Shown here piece after piece: positions 1 through 12,500 of a stretch of DNA of 64,000 bases. Position 1 is the stretch's first letter; the number at the start of each line of letters is the position of its first letter. Under the pieces are notes generated by a model. It was not told the origin of the DNA. It was given only the letters and a program-made list of their open reading frames with translations, and ran no database searches. The stretch comes from Heterodera schachtii (lineage: Eukaryota; Nematoda; Chromadorea; Rhabditida; Heteroderidae): NCBI GenBank assembly GCA_023374025.1, contig SIJG01000014.1, positions 1,225,077 through 1,289,076 of the forward strand, given 5' to 3'. The position numbers and the translations under genes were made by a program.

Positions 1-1052
<1,052 letters not shown>

Positions 1053-2880
1053 TTGTGAGGCGCTCTTCCTAAAGAATGGCGGCGTCCCTTCGCACTTTGC
1101 CCTTTCTTTTGCTTTTTTAACCCGCAAACTGTCGAAATTAAATCACTTAAAATGGCAAAGTGCGTTTAGCGCCGAATATAATCCAATATTTATACATTTC
1201 CGTGTACATTTTAAAATAAGTGCCCGATAAAACGCTATTCGCTTCGACAAAACTCAAAAAAGTCCCCCAAATTTGTAATTATTTCCCCCCCCCCCCCATT
1301 TTATGTGCCCATTCATTCATTGCTTCTCTCCTAATTAACTCGTTCGCCTTCTTTTTCTCCTTTCGAATTGCCCTTCCCTTCCATTGCAATTTTCTCTTCC
1401 CTTCCCCCCCCCCCCCTCTGATCCCATTGTGTGCCCATTTTCCTTCACAACCTCCGAAATCCTCACAAAAGTCTCTCTTCTCCGTTGGATGGAGCATATA
1501 ATTCCCTCCTTTTCCCTCCCTTCCCAAATTTTGTTGGTGCCAATGCCAATCTCGGTTGTTAGGTGCCATTGTTGGCCAAAAGCACAACAGTTGCTCATTT
1601 TGTGCGCCTTTCTCCACACCTCAAAGGGAAGGGGCGAATAATTATTAACCGATTTTGGGGGACAAAGACGAGAAAATGGGAAAATTGGAGGGGGCGGAAT
1701 TCGCACATTATTCGCCATGCCCCGCCTCATTCCCCCGTTGCCCCCCCCCCAAACTCCCCAAATTTACGGAGAGTGAGGAACCGGCAATTTTCTCAGCTCA
1801 ACCTCAACAATTGAAGGGAGGGAGGGGACAATGCATGTGTTGGACATGTACATAAATGTGCTGAAATGGGCTTTCGCGACCATTTCAATCCTTTGGTTTG
1901 TCCTTTTGACTATCCTTTTTTGTGTCATCACTCATTCATTCGAATTCATTTTCCCTCAATTGTCATTTTTTTGATTTAAATTATTCCCTCACTTTCATTT
2001 GCCATATTTTCCTTTGCCTTTCCCTTTTCGTCCAAATTTTGGCTAATTTTCTGCTTCTGTTGGTCCTTTATTTTGCTTTATTTTTGTTGGATTTGCGACA
2101 AATCCCCCAAAAGTGTGTTTATTGGCCCTTGACCTTCCCTTCCCTTCCCCTCTCCCTTCTGTTTTTGCCACTTCCCCACTTTAGTGTCTCATTAGAAACA
2201 AATACCCACTTTCCCCCTCTCATTATGTTTAAATTTGTTCATTTTTGAATAAAATTAATTTTGCCGTTATTTTTATACTTTTTTTGCCCCCCCCCCCATT
2301 TTTGGCTGTCTTAATGCTGCAACTCAACAAAAAACAGTCATTCACTCATTAATTCATTCATTCATTTTTTTGGGTTGGCCATCGCCTCGGCTTTCTGTGC
2401 CCGAACTGCGCAACATTTGACTATGTTTGAGTTGACTTATTTGTGTAAGTTCGGCAGGTGTTCTCCGTTCTCCACGCTTTCCATTAATAATGAATGAGTA
2501 ATGAATGTCCTATGCTCTTCTCCTCCCCCCCCCCTTTTCTTTGTTTGCATTCGCCGACAATTCCCTCATTTCCTCCCTATTTTATTTTTATTTCCCCCCC
2601 CCCCCCCACTCATTTGAACTGAAAATGCCATTGTTTATTTGCGAATTCGTTTCAAATTCAGTGCACCATTTGTCCAAATTAAACTCAAATGATCCCTTTT
2701 GTCCCTTTCTTTCCTTTTCCCTTTCGCCACTTAACCTTTACGTCGCAAATTTCCCACATTTGGATGCCAAATTCGGAAATCCATAAATAATTAGCGCCTC
2801 TCTCTCCCCCCCCCCCTCCAAAAGATGGGCTTTGCTCACACTTCGCAAAACCATTTGAAAAGGCCCTTTCTGTTAATGCC
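1053..2880. other. Gene-free spacer with poly-C tracts
   Basis: No supportable gene on either strand. The stretch is AT-rich with pyrimidine-rich blocks and at least six C tracts of nine or more bases (near 1287, 1404, 1741, 2287, 2527, 2596 and 2806). Open frames here are short, compositionally skewed and lack family similarity. Confidence 0.6.
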
Positions 2881-4090
2881 ATGCCCGACATTCCGGAAGT
2901 GATGAGTTCGTCCGACCGATTGTCCCCCAAACGGAGACGAAGAAGGAAAGTGACGCAGAGACAAAGTGACCAAAGGACAACGGCGGTTGAAAGACGGAGT
3001 GCCGTTGGTGAGCTTTTCAAGTGGTTGAAAATGGAATTTAATTGGCTGGCGGAATAAACGGACGGAAAACGCGCATTTCCACCGCCTACAGTATTCTCCC
3101 CTCGGTTACAGTAGGTCCACAGTGTCGCGCTCTGTTGCCTCCCTCTTCACTTTTCTCCCTCCTTTTGTTACTGTGTGCCATTCCGGCGATTGTTTTCTCT
3201 TCGTCCGTTAATTGTCCCCAATGGGTGAACGATGAGATCCAACAGTGTGTACAGCCAGTGGCAGACTTTGCCAAAACGCTGAACAGAGAGCAGCAGCAAC
3301 AGGTGAATGAAGCGATGGGAGGGGTAAACTCTGCCGAATTGCCTTTTGAGACGGACGAAGGAGCGGCTTCTTCTTCGGCTTCTTCTCACGCCCCGGTGCA
3401 ATCGGCCGAATTTGGCCAAGCGTTGCAATGGCCCACCAAAATGGGGGGCCAAGTCTTCAGAGAATTGTGCCGGTGACCAATTGAATGAAACAGACAAAAC
3501 AAACCAATTCATTCCCTTGATTTAGCTTAATCAATGAGTTTGAGCAGTGCGTAAAAGTATTTCGGCAGAAGTGCCGCCGGCACATTACCATCAGTTTGAT
3601 TGAGGCTTCTTACGGCTTTTTGTGCAACGAGGGATACGAAAGTGAGGGGGGGGGGGGAACTCCCCCGGACAAACGAAAGCATTTGACAGCATTTATGGCC
3701 TCGGCTGAGTGTTTGATGGAATTGGACCAAAGGCCCAATGTGAAGCGATGTCATGACCGAACACTGAAAAGCATTGAGGCGGCGAATGGTGACGGAGAAG
3801 GGGCGGTGGACACAAAATTGGACAAAATGTGCAGGTGAACGAACAAATGGCGGGCAAAGCAATTAAATTGGATATTTTCCGAATTTGGCCAATTTAAACA
3901 TTGAAATGCGACTTTTCAGTGCTCTCAATTATTTCTCGGATTGTGTTCGAATGCCAATTCGGCAAAGCTGCGGAGCCAAAGCATGGCAAGTGATTTTCCG
4001 AGTGTTAAAAGACACAACGCGAACTTTGATGCCAAAATGCGAATTCGAAGAGAGAAGTGAAATGGAAGAAAGGGAGAGAGTGGACAAAAA
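2881..4090 (+). CDS. DUF19 (T20D4.11-like) secreted or membrane-anchored protein
   Basis: Nematode-expanded DUF19 family, function unknown. Best model: exon 1 2881-3007 (basic, KRRRRRK), exon 2 3112-3472, exon 3 3526-3641, exon 4 3690-3834, exon 5 from 3920; all junctions keep frame. A hydrophobic run (SLFSLLLLLCAIPAIVFSSS) near residue 55 acts as signal peptide or signal anchor; with the basic N-terminus before it, a type II anchor is possible. After it come the spaced cysteines expected of DUF19: CPQWVNDEIQQC, FRELCR, EQCVKVFRQKC, GFLCNEGY, AECLMEL, SDCVRM, SCGAK, PKCEF. The intron after exon 3 starts GTGAG and runs straight into a 12-G tract. The 3' end is not resolved: the frame stays open to 4883 as Arg/Lys/Glu-rich sequence, but from 4512 that DNA is coding on the other strand (METTL18), so I end the entry where recognisable sequence ends. 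Confidence 0.75.
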
Positions 4091-4511
4091 GAGGAGGAAG
4101 AAGAGAGAATGTGGACAAACAACGGCGGAAGACGAACAAACGGATGGGCAGAGACAGCAGCAGAACAAGCGGAAGGGAGAAGAGAAGCAGAGACAAACGG
4201 AGGGCGGGGAAATGCCATGGCACGGCACAACGCCAAAACAATGCCAAAGACAACGACGGCAGACCCATTCGATGGCTGGGAGCAATGGGAGGAGGAGGGA
4301 AATGGGGGAAAAACGGACCGGCGGAAGCAGACGGAGGGCGAAATGCATCACCAAATCCATTACGGGTCGCAGCCGAGTCGGAACGGCGCGACGCCCCCGG
4401 CACTTTCGCTTTTTTTGCATTCTCTCCCCTTTCTTTTGTCCTTTTTCACTTCGTTTTCCACCAAAATTTAACAGCAGTTTATATAGTGACCATAAAACAA
4501 TTTGGCATTTC

Positions 4512-5629
4512 TTATTCGGTTTTCCGCGATATTTGCAGAATTTTGCGTGGAATGGCACATTTTTTGGTGCTCCAAATTTCCTCAACGTAAGCGAATTTTC
4601 CTCGCGAGCGGACGAATTCAACGAATGCCAAAACACTTCCGCCGACGCCGAAATAATGCGATTTGGCAGCCAAAAGACTGAAGAGCAAAAAAAAAAAGGG
4701 AAAAGCAAAGGAAAAGCATTCAGACGAAAGCGCCGCCCGATCGCTTCCGATCAGAAAAGACGAGGGATTCGCCACGGAATGAATGACTCCAAACGCACAT
4801 TTTCCCATCGTCGGCCAAAAGGGCGTCCATTGTTTCGTGAAGCGACGCGTAATTCGCCTCGTTGTAAATGGTTTCGCAAGTGATTATCAGACCGAACCTC
4901 AAAATGAAACCAAAAGCACTTTAAAAAGGAGAAATTTTGTCACTTTTTCTGCCCAATTTTCCCCAAAATTTCTCCGCCCCATCGTCCGCTTATAAAAACG
5001 CATTTTCCACCGTCAATTTTATGGCCATTCAATTCGAAATTCCTTTTGGTGAAACATTCGACGACAAAAGCATTCTGAAAAGGCAAAAGAAGAAGCGAAA
5101 GGATTGGCCATCAAAAAACAATGGGCAAAGTTACGGACGAAATCCTGAACACAAATCGAATCGGCGCCCATTGACAGCGCCAAAATCGAAGGCAAAGCGG
5201 CGCCACAGCCCAACTGAAAAAGGAAAAGCAAAGGAAACATTCAGTGGGAGGAGAGACCCTTTGTCGCAACCCCAATTAATTAATTAGATTAATTAATCAG
5301 TCGCAAGAGTTGGCACTTTTTCATTTCGGGCACCTCCAAAATGTCAATTCCGCTCATTGTCTGATAATTGCTGAGTAGAAAATTGCACAAGTCGACCGTA
5401 CACTCCCAAATTTTGAGGCCACCTGCGCACTCATTAGCACTAATTGATGGGCAACAATCAGTCGGAAAAGCTCACCCTCATAAATGCCCTCCTCCAAATC
5501 CGAAGGCCCATTCAAACCGACAATTCCACCCACAAAGTTTTTCGCTTCCTGACGTACGCATTCTTCAGAAGCATAGAATAATTTTGCCCCATTCTTCAAC
5601 AAAATGAATTTATTATTTGTGTTGTCCAT
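4512..5629 (-). CDS. METTL18/HPM1-type protein-histidine methyltransferase
   Basis: SAM-dependent methyltransferase; the family methylates a histidine of ribosomal protein L3 (uL3). Six exons, all frames closing: 5476-5629, 5334-5422, 5139-5213, 4944-5074, 4799-4897, 4512-4677, giving 237 residues. Diagnostic motifs in order: YEGGLKIWECTVDL (about residues 50-63), the SAM-binding LELGCGAALPS, QDFNAFVV, LIITCETIYNEANYASLHET, and AAKSHYFGVGGSV near the C-terminus. Each has a direct counterpart in human METTL18. The protein is shorter than the roughly 370-residue human and yeast enzymes because the variable N-terminal region is missing; either that is real or an upstream exon is overlooked. ATG at 5627-5629. 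The 3' end faces the DUF19 gene tail-to-tail. Confidence 0.92.
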
Positions 5630-6126
5630 TTCGCTTATAATTAGTTAATTTAATTAATTCATTCGTTTGACAATATCTTTTTACTAATAAATAATAAATT
5701 AAATTAAATCATTTTCGTTTCCTTTTTAAATTAATGACCCTTAATATATTTATCTGTTTTTACCACCGTCCAATAAGTAGAACACAAATACATACAGAAA
5801 TTATGCACATTTAGAAAAAGGAAAGAAAAGACCAAATCAAAAGAAATTATAGAGAAAAATGAGCAGTCAATATAAATGGAATAACCGAATTAAACGTTTT
5901 GATAGGCATCGAATAAAAACGAAGGAAATTGGGGGGGGGGGGGGTCAGAAGCTGCTAAATGAGTCAGTGCTAACAAAACATATCACAAAATTGAAAGAGG
6001 TTAAACAAAGGAAGGAACAGTGGATGAAAGATGCGAATACTTTAACAGAATTTCGTCTGTTTCCCCCTAAAAATTCTGAATTTTTGCATTTCACCGTGGG
6101 AATGAATTGCTAATTAATTGTGTTCA
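5630..6126. other. Spacer between METTL18 and golgin
   Basis: AT-rich spacer of 497 bp with a 13-G tract at about 5931-5943. A short plus-strand open frame lies at 5859-6113 but has no recognisable features. I see no clear splice-acceptor-plus-ATG arrangement linking METTL18 to the golgin upstream, so no operon is claimed here. Confidence 0.5.
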
Positions 6127-9100
6127 TCAAAAAGGCGCTTGTCTCGAAGTACCGCCCATCAAATGCTGCTGTTGTTGTTGTCGGTTTGATGAATTTAAAC
6201 CACTTTTTGTTGCTGAAGTCAAATGGAGAGCATTTGTCTTTTGGGAAAGCGTCGGATGGGTGAGGGCGTGCACCACCGAAGTGGGAAGCCAAGCTTGGCA
6301 GCGCGCCTCCTCCCGGCTGAGCACCAGACTGAGCTGATCGGGCGGAAATTTGCACACCGTGGCGATCACTTTGGCCAACGTCTGTCAAGAGGAAAAGAGA
6401 AAGTCACCAATAAAAACGGAATTAAATGCAATTTCCTACCACACTTTCACGGCCCAAAGTTTCCCGTTCCGTCATGTATCGGTAGAGCACATTTCGCAGA
6501 TACTCCGCTTCGGTGGGCTCCGCAAAATTCAAATGGTCACTTGCGTTGCTGAGTTGGGAACGGAATTCGCGTCTTCCTCCGGGCGTTGGGGAACGCGACT
6601 GAAGAGGGGGCGGAAGAAGGCGTTTTTTACAACAATTAATTGGCATTAATTCCGACTTTGCTAATGCCGTTGTTGTGCCCGTTCTGTTGCTGAACCATCG
6701 CCTTCAGTTGCTGCACTTCCTTTTCTCGCTCTTCCATCCGTTGCCTCAACTCCAAAAGTTCGTCAATGTCAACACCATCGGTGAACGGGTTGTACTCCTG
6801 CGAGTTCTGTTTGTCATTCTCCTGTTTCGTGCGCAGTGTATTTAGTTCGCTTTCGAGTTTCTTAAAATTCCTTTCTATAAAATAAGTTGCTGAACTATTA
6901 AATACCGACCGAAATGTTCGCGTGAGTGGTGGCCAATTCGCAGTCCTTCTCGTTGATGTCGTGGTACAATTGCCGAATTTCCGACTGCAAATCCGCGATG
7001 CCCTTCTGTTTGGCCCTGTCCCATTCTTCTTAACACACAAAAAATCGGTGGTAAATCCTACAAAATGTTTTTCATTGTCACTTTTCAGCTGTTCCGTCTC
7101 TTTCCGATGCTTTTCCTCCTCCTCCTTAAGCTGTTTCTCCATCCCTTTCATCTTTTCCATTGCTTCTTCTCGAGTGCGTTCCGTTGAGCGAAGTTCGCCA
7201 TTAATACGTTCAATTTCTGTCACTTTTTCTGAATTCAATTCAATTTTTTCACATTTCCTTGGCCTTTTGCCCTTTTCTTCGCCACCTTTCATTTGTGCTT
7301 CGATTTGCTTCAGTCCCTTCAACTCCCTTTTTACGCTTTTTAATTCGAGTTTCAAATGTCCCTTCTCTTCCTCAAATGCAATGATTTGCTCCCTTTGCTT
7401 TTCCATCTAAATTCCCCCAAATTATTGGTTTTGTTTTTGCTTTCTTCCGCAATTACCTCTTCCTTTCTTTCGTCCCTTTCCTTTTTGATCGCTTCCATTT
7501 CCAAATTCATTTCTCTGTTTTCCTTTTCCGCCCTTCCTCAAAATTTCCTCTCCTTTTTGTGCTTCCTTTTCTCCCTCTTTTTTCATCTTTTCCAACTTTG
7601 CTTCGAATGTCTCCTTTTCGTCCTTCATTTTCGTCTCCAATTCGCTAATTTTTCCATTTTCTTCTTTCAATAGCATTTCAGTTTTGCTCATTTGACATTG
7701 GGATTCCTGAATTTGTTGTAATAATTTGTTTGAGAGATTCATGTCACCTTTTTCAACTCATCGATAACACAAAAAAGCCTTGAATTTTCCTGAAAATTTT
7801 CATCATTACATATTTACACACTAATTGTCGAAAATACTTCTTCCGCAGATTTCAAATTGGCACGAAATTCTTCGATTTGACTCTCATTTTGGGCCAATGT
7901 TTCAAGTTCGTCTTTTTTGCTTTGCAATTCCGCTTCCAATTGCGTAAACTTTTCAGATTGTTCGGATAGTTGGACTTTTTGTGAATCAGAAAGGTGGACA
8001 AGACGGGAGATTTCCTGAAAATTAAAGCATAAGGAAAATTAAAAATATGTATTCCTTTTTTGCTAGGCATAACTAAAAAAGCAGTAAATATGCCTATTCA
8101 GTCCCATAATTGACCTTTTCCATAGTTTCAATTGTCCGTTTCAATTCGTTCGACTCCCTCTCCGTCTCTGCCAGTTTTGTCTCCATCTTTTCCCTCTCTT
8201 CTCTTTCCTTCCCTTGGATTTCTCCTCTTTCTTTCGGTGTCTCTTCCGTTTCCGTCAATTCTTTTCGCTTCAATTGCTCTAATTCTTCCTTTTGTCCACA
8301 AAATTGTTGTAAAATTTGTGTATTTTCCTAAATTATTTCCCAATAAATACTTATAATCAATTAATTTCTACCTTTTCCAATTCTGCAACTCGTCCTCTCA
8401 AATTCGAAAGTTCCCTTTCGTGGCCAGTAACACTCGTCTTTCTTTGAAGGTCACTTTCTTCCACCGCCAATTGCATTTGTTCCTCCAATTCTTTAAAGCG
8501 ACGACTCCATTCTTCATCCTAAGTTTATAAATATTTATGTAACTTATTCAGCACTAAACATCATTAACACTTCGTATGCAAAGAGAATTATTTTAACGAG
8601 TGGACATTTTTATTGGGGGAACGACCAAAATTTAATTTTTCTTTACTAGGCGCTCCTTGCTATCAATACGATAAATGAAAAGGTCACCTTTTTCTTTAAT
8701 TGCTCAGTTAGAATTTCGCCATGCCGTTTCTCCTCGCTTTCTTTTACCAACTGAAAAACATTGCTATAAATAATTAACACAAATAATTCCAGGAATTCCA
8801 CCACTTTTCGCCTTTCCTTTTTTCTTACTTTGACTCCCTCCTGTTTGGCTTGCGACAGTTTCTCCACCATGTCCGCCTTCTCATGCTCCAATGCCACGAT
8901 GGCTTTTTGAAGTGTGTCCACCTTTTCCTGCCAGAGTGTATTTGAATCGGTATCTGTAAAAATACTCTTTCCGTGTTTTCCCCCTCCACTAATTACCCCG
9001 TTTCTCCATGGAATGGCATTTTTCTATCCATCCCTCGATTTCCTGGTCCTTTTGCTGAAGTGCCGAATGCATCTCCGCCTTATGCGTGGCAATGGCAATG

Positions 9101-10796
9101 GTCGCACTCTCCTCACATGCGCCCATTCGCTTCGTCCATTCTTCTTCCTGTCGATCAAAACGGCCCTTCCATTCGGCACTCAGTTTCTCCTTCGAATCCT
9201 CCGCATTTTCCTGCTAAATTCAATTAATTGACCATTAATGTCAAATAATTTCTGTCCCACTTCCTTCAGATGATTGTTTTCCTCAGTGAGCGTTAAAATT
9301 CGTTCTCTGTTAGCTGTAATTTCGTCTTTACATTTGGACAACAATTCTTGCATTTTCTGCACTTTCCCATTGGCAATTGACAACTGAAAGAAATAACAAA
9401 ATGGAAAATGGAATTATTTGTCATCAATTTATGAAAATTCGTATTTTTTAATAACTTAATTAAAGAGACGATCAACTGGCCTTTCCTTCGACCTGCTCCA
9501 ATTCTTTGCACCGACCGTTCAAATTGTGCCGTTCCTCCTTTAATTTGTTTATTCTTGCCATTGCCTTGTCTTGGGTGGAGGCGAGAACCATCTGAAAAAG
9601 GACATGTGATTATGAGATTAGTAAACAATTTTTAAATGTATCCATTTTAATATCCCCCTGATTTACAATTAGCCTGAAAGGGTGTAAAATAACACTATAT
9701 CACAAAATGTACCTGGCACTTTTCGTTTTCGCGTTCAATTTCACGATATGCTTTCACCAAGTCACGGTATTTCTGCTTGTAATCCACCGCGCGACCCTGC
9801 AACCTTTGGAATATCGATGTAATCTAAAAGGATTCTCCTTTAAATAATTGTCTCCAAAACAAATATATTCTTAAAAAATTCTGATACCACCTTTTCATTT
9901 GGCACATTGTCAAGACTGCTCAAATCGGCCACACTCCCCGCGTTACTTTCGACGTCAGAGCAAATCGGATCCAAAGCCAAAGTTGGACTTGTTTTGATTT
10001 GTGATGAGAAATTGAAACTACTGAAAAACCAAAAGAAATTGTATGAATGAAAGTGTCAAACCTTTCATTGCTTTCGACTGAAACGTTGGACAGTCGTCGC
10101 TGTCGACGAACAGCCGCGGACGAAGACGCCGAAACGGAATTGGAAAAGGATTCATTGTCAGAAGGGAAAGCGACATCGAGGTTTGGCTTAAAAAAAATTA
10201 AAAATACAAATAATTTGACTAGAATTATAGTGGCAAAGTTCGTAATTTTTTTCAGTTAAACCATATATTTTTCTTAAAAATCAGAATGAGTCTTTTTCTC
10301 CAGAACCTAAAATTTTTTTTTCGAAAAATGGGGGGGGGGGATAAACGTAACTATACCCAAATAATTAGACAAGAATTATAGTGGCAAAATTCGTACAATT
10401 TTTTTTCAAGAACAAAAGTTTCTTTGTTTTAATTGCAAATTTAAAAAGTTTATACGAACTGCCATTGAGCTGGAAATTATACCTGCTCGTCGTGAAAACT
10501 GATGATCGTCTCGTCATTGTTTTCAGCTGTGTCTGTATTTGCATTAACATTTGAGTCTGGCGGCTGAACGGCAATTAACGCATTGCCAATTAACTTCCGA
10601 CCCCTCCCGCTGATGTCACTGCCCGCATCACTCTGAAAATGAACGAGGCAAAAATTAAATCAAAAAATAATATTTAATTCGGGTGACTTACCGCGTTCGA
10701 CCTGACTTGGTTCGCAAGGTTTTCGCCGTATTGAGAGACCGTTGCTTGGATGCGCTTGGCCTCGTCCTCTAACTTTGACCGAAGTCCTTTGAACAT
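6127..10796 (-). CDS. GRIP-domain golgin (golgin-245/golgin-97 type)
   Basis: Trans-Golgi tethering protein: a long coiled coil ending in a GRIP domain, which binds Arl1-GTP. It is a multi-exon gene. Start ATG 10794-10796 gives MFKGLRSKLEDEAKRI, similar to the N-termini of golgin-245 and golgin-97. Exon 1 is 10692-10796, exon 2 10483-10632, exon 3 10062-10186, exon 4 9891-10020, exon 5 9713-9823. The Ser-rich head is followed by RAVDYKQKYRDLVKAYREIE and then heptad-rich Glu/Lys/Gln coiled coil through about 6650. The GRIP domain reads EAEYLRNVLYRYM then, across an intron, ETLAKVIATVCKFPPDQLS (about 6535-6290). The reading frame continues through a Gln run to a stop at 6127. A trans-splice-like acceptor sits just upstream of the ATG, and a small gene ends 126 bp upstream. 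Confidence 0.9.
10216..10410. repeat. Short direct repeat inside golgin intron 2
   Basis: A motif of about 35 bp beginning AGAATTATAGTGGCAAA and running into a T-rich tract occurs twice, near 10220 and 10374. A 10-G tract lies between the copies. Both copies lie between golgin exons 2 and 3. Confidence 0.6.
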
Positions 10797-10801
10797 ATTT
10801 T

Positions 10802-10812
10802 CTGTTGGCAAA
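10802..10812 (-). promoter_or_regulatory. Putative trans-splice acceptor for golgin
   Basis: Minus-strand TTGCCAACAG ends six bases before the golgin ATG. With only 126 bp to the stop of the upstream gene, this fits spliced-leader addition to a downstream operon gene. Inference; needs RNA evidence. Confidence 0.45.
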
Positions 10813-10922
10813 GGTGTGAATCGCAGATTATGAGTTGAATAAATATTAAAAAAGTAAATAAAGAACCAAAGGACAGTTCATCAACATAAAATTGAGTTAA
10901 ACTTTTAAATTTCATAAAAATT

Positions 10923-11467
10923 TTAATTGTTATGTTTCTTTTTCGTCGGAATTTGAATTGTCTTCATTTTGGGAGATTTGTAGGCATAATTTCCCGCCAT
11001 ATCGATGCAACTTTTGCTCAGTTGGCACATGTCGAAAAAATTATTGGCGCTTCGTATCAATGATTTCTGATCATCGGAAGAAAATTTTCTAAAAACTTCG
11101 AGGTGAAATCGAAGGTTTTAAAGGAAAAAAAGCTTACGCAGTGATAATTGTGCCATCTAAACTCATCAATCGCCTCGTTGTACTTCGTTTTGGCTCTTTG
11201 TCGACAGAAAGTGAATTGAAGACTTAATAGTTTTTAAATTTTTTGATAAGCTTATTGCTAGCTTACTGATCTCGGCTTTAACCCGGTCCAGGAAATCAAG
11301 CTTCATATACCTGAAAGTGCAAAATAAAAAATTTAATTAATTAAGTTAGATTACATAGAATTAAGAGAAGCATTATCATCAGCTACGAGCTCATTATCTG
11401 ACCCTTCATTCGAAGTAGAAGATTCTTCAAATTTTCTATCAATTTGTGAATATAAATCACTTTTCAT
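10923..11467 (-). CDS. Small uncharacterised acidic/basic protein
   Basis: Four exons with closing frames give a protein of about 118 residues. Start ATG 11465-11467 (MKSDLYSQIDRKFEESSTSN), acidic first exon, then YMKLDFLDRVKAEI, then TKYNEAIDEFRWHNYHC, then a last exon FFDMCQLSKSCIDMAGNYAY ending in a basic tail KKKHNN and stop at 10923-10925. The donors are GTAATC and GTAAGC and the acceptors TTTCAG and GATCAG; one acceptor (AAAGAG) is weak. I do not recognise the family. The gene ends 126 bp upstream of the golgin ATG on the same strand, which suggests co-transcription. Confidence 0.55.
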
Positions 11468-11933
11468 AATCTAAAATGAATACCGATTAAGTAGTTTTAC
11501 GGTGTCTAAGTGATTAATGCACTCTTAATTTCATGATTGTAGTAGTTATGCTTCTTGGACTTTGCCATGATATTTGTAGAATGGCATCTGACATAAAGTG
11601 CCCGATTCCCACTTCGATCGACTCCAAACTCTGAATGTCTTTTTGTTATTTTTAAAATTGGCAATCTGTATTCTTTTTCAAATTTGTGTAAGCAGCATAC
11701 CGTAAATAAATTAGAGCTCGACATTTTGAAAAAGTCTGGACCTGGAGCTGCTAGGCCTGGTTTTTTTTTTCATGACCTGGATCTGAAATTTCCTGGGCAA
11801 AAATCCATGTTCAGGAAAATGCCCTGAATCTGGATCCATGAAAAACCCAGGCCTGGATCTATGTTCAGTTCGAGCTCAAATATAAATGAAACAAAAAACC
11901 ATTTCCCCATATCGAGTCCACATACCCACACAC
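11468..11933. other. Spacer with short 'CCTGGATC' repeats
   Basis: Between 11740 and 11870 the words CCTGG, GGATC and ATGTTCAG recur in an imperfect inverted arrangement. A minus-strand open frame at 11506-11724 has no recognisable domain. Nothing else supportable. Confidence 0.45.
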
Positions 11934-11941
11934 GTACATTA

Positions 11942-12408
11942 GGTAATACTATAGATGGTACCCCCCCTTTTTGAAGAAAATTTTTTTTTGTTCTGAAAAG
12001 TCTTGGAAACATGTTTATGGGGGGTTTTTAGGGTCGCTGATTACGAATATGACCTTCATTGGACCAATTCGGGATCCCGGACCCAAATTCGAAAAAAAAG
12101 TCGAAAACTCAAAATTTTGAAAATTCACTTTTATGTTTGTAGCTGTACAGAATGACCATTCTTTGATATTCCAATGGTTTGTGACCAAATTTAGCATGTT
12201 TTAATCAATTTAGGAACTAAAGTGAGAATTCTGAAAATTTTGAGTTTTAGACTTTTTGTTCGAATTTGGGTCCGGGATTCGAAATTTGTCCAATGAAGAT
12301 CATATTCGTGATCAGCGACCGTGAAAACCCCCATAAACATGTTTCCAAGACTTTTCAGAACAAACAAATTTTTCGTCAAAAAGGGGGGGTACCATCTATA
12401 GTATTACC
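11942..12408. mobile_element. 467-bp fold-back MITE with 8-bp target duplication
   Basis: Termini GGTAATACTATAGATGGTACC and its inverse GGTACCATCTATAGTATTACC; the inverted arms extend almost to the middle, so the element folds on itself. It is flanked by perfect 8-bp direct repeats GTACATTA at 11934-11941 and 12409-12416. No coding capacity. An 8-bp duplication excludes Tc1/mariner (TA) and PIF (TWA); hAT-, Merlin- or P-type mobilisation is possible and I cannot choose between them. Diverged arms of the same family (shared words 'GGTCCGGG-TTCGAAATT' and 'GATCAGCGACC') occur near 29350, 43320, 44780 and 45800. Confidence 0.9.
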
Positions 12409-12500
12409 GTACATTATTTCCTTCAGACTTGAAAAGTGACTGACAACTAATTTGATAATGTCTGAACCGATTGATTATCTTTCTACCGATTTTCATTATA

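Noticed and set aside
4057..4708. Overlapping frames on both strands after the DUF19 domain
   Set aside because: They have low-complexity composition and no family resemblance; METTL18 exons account for 4512 onwards.
6922..7673. Plus-strand Phe/Ser/Leu-rich frames over the golgin
   Set aside because: Antisense of coiled-coil codons of the minus-strand gene.
12015..12379. Minus-strand frames in the MITE
   Set aside because: They are inverted copies of each other produced by the fold-back arms, with no transposase motif.
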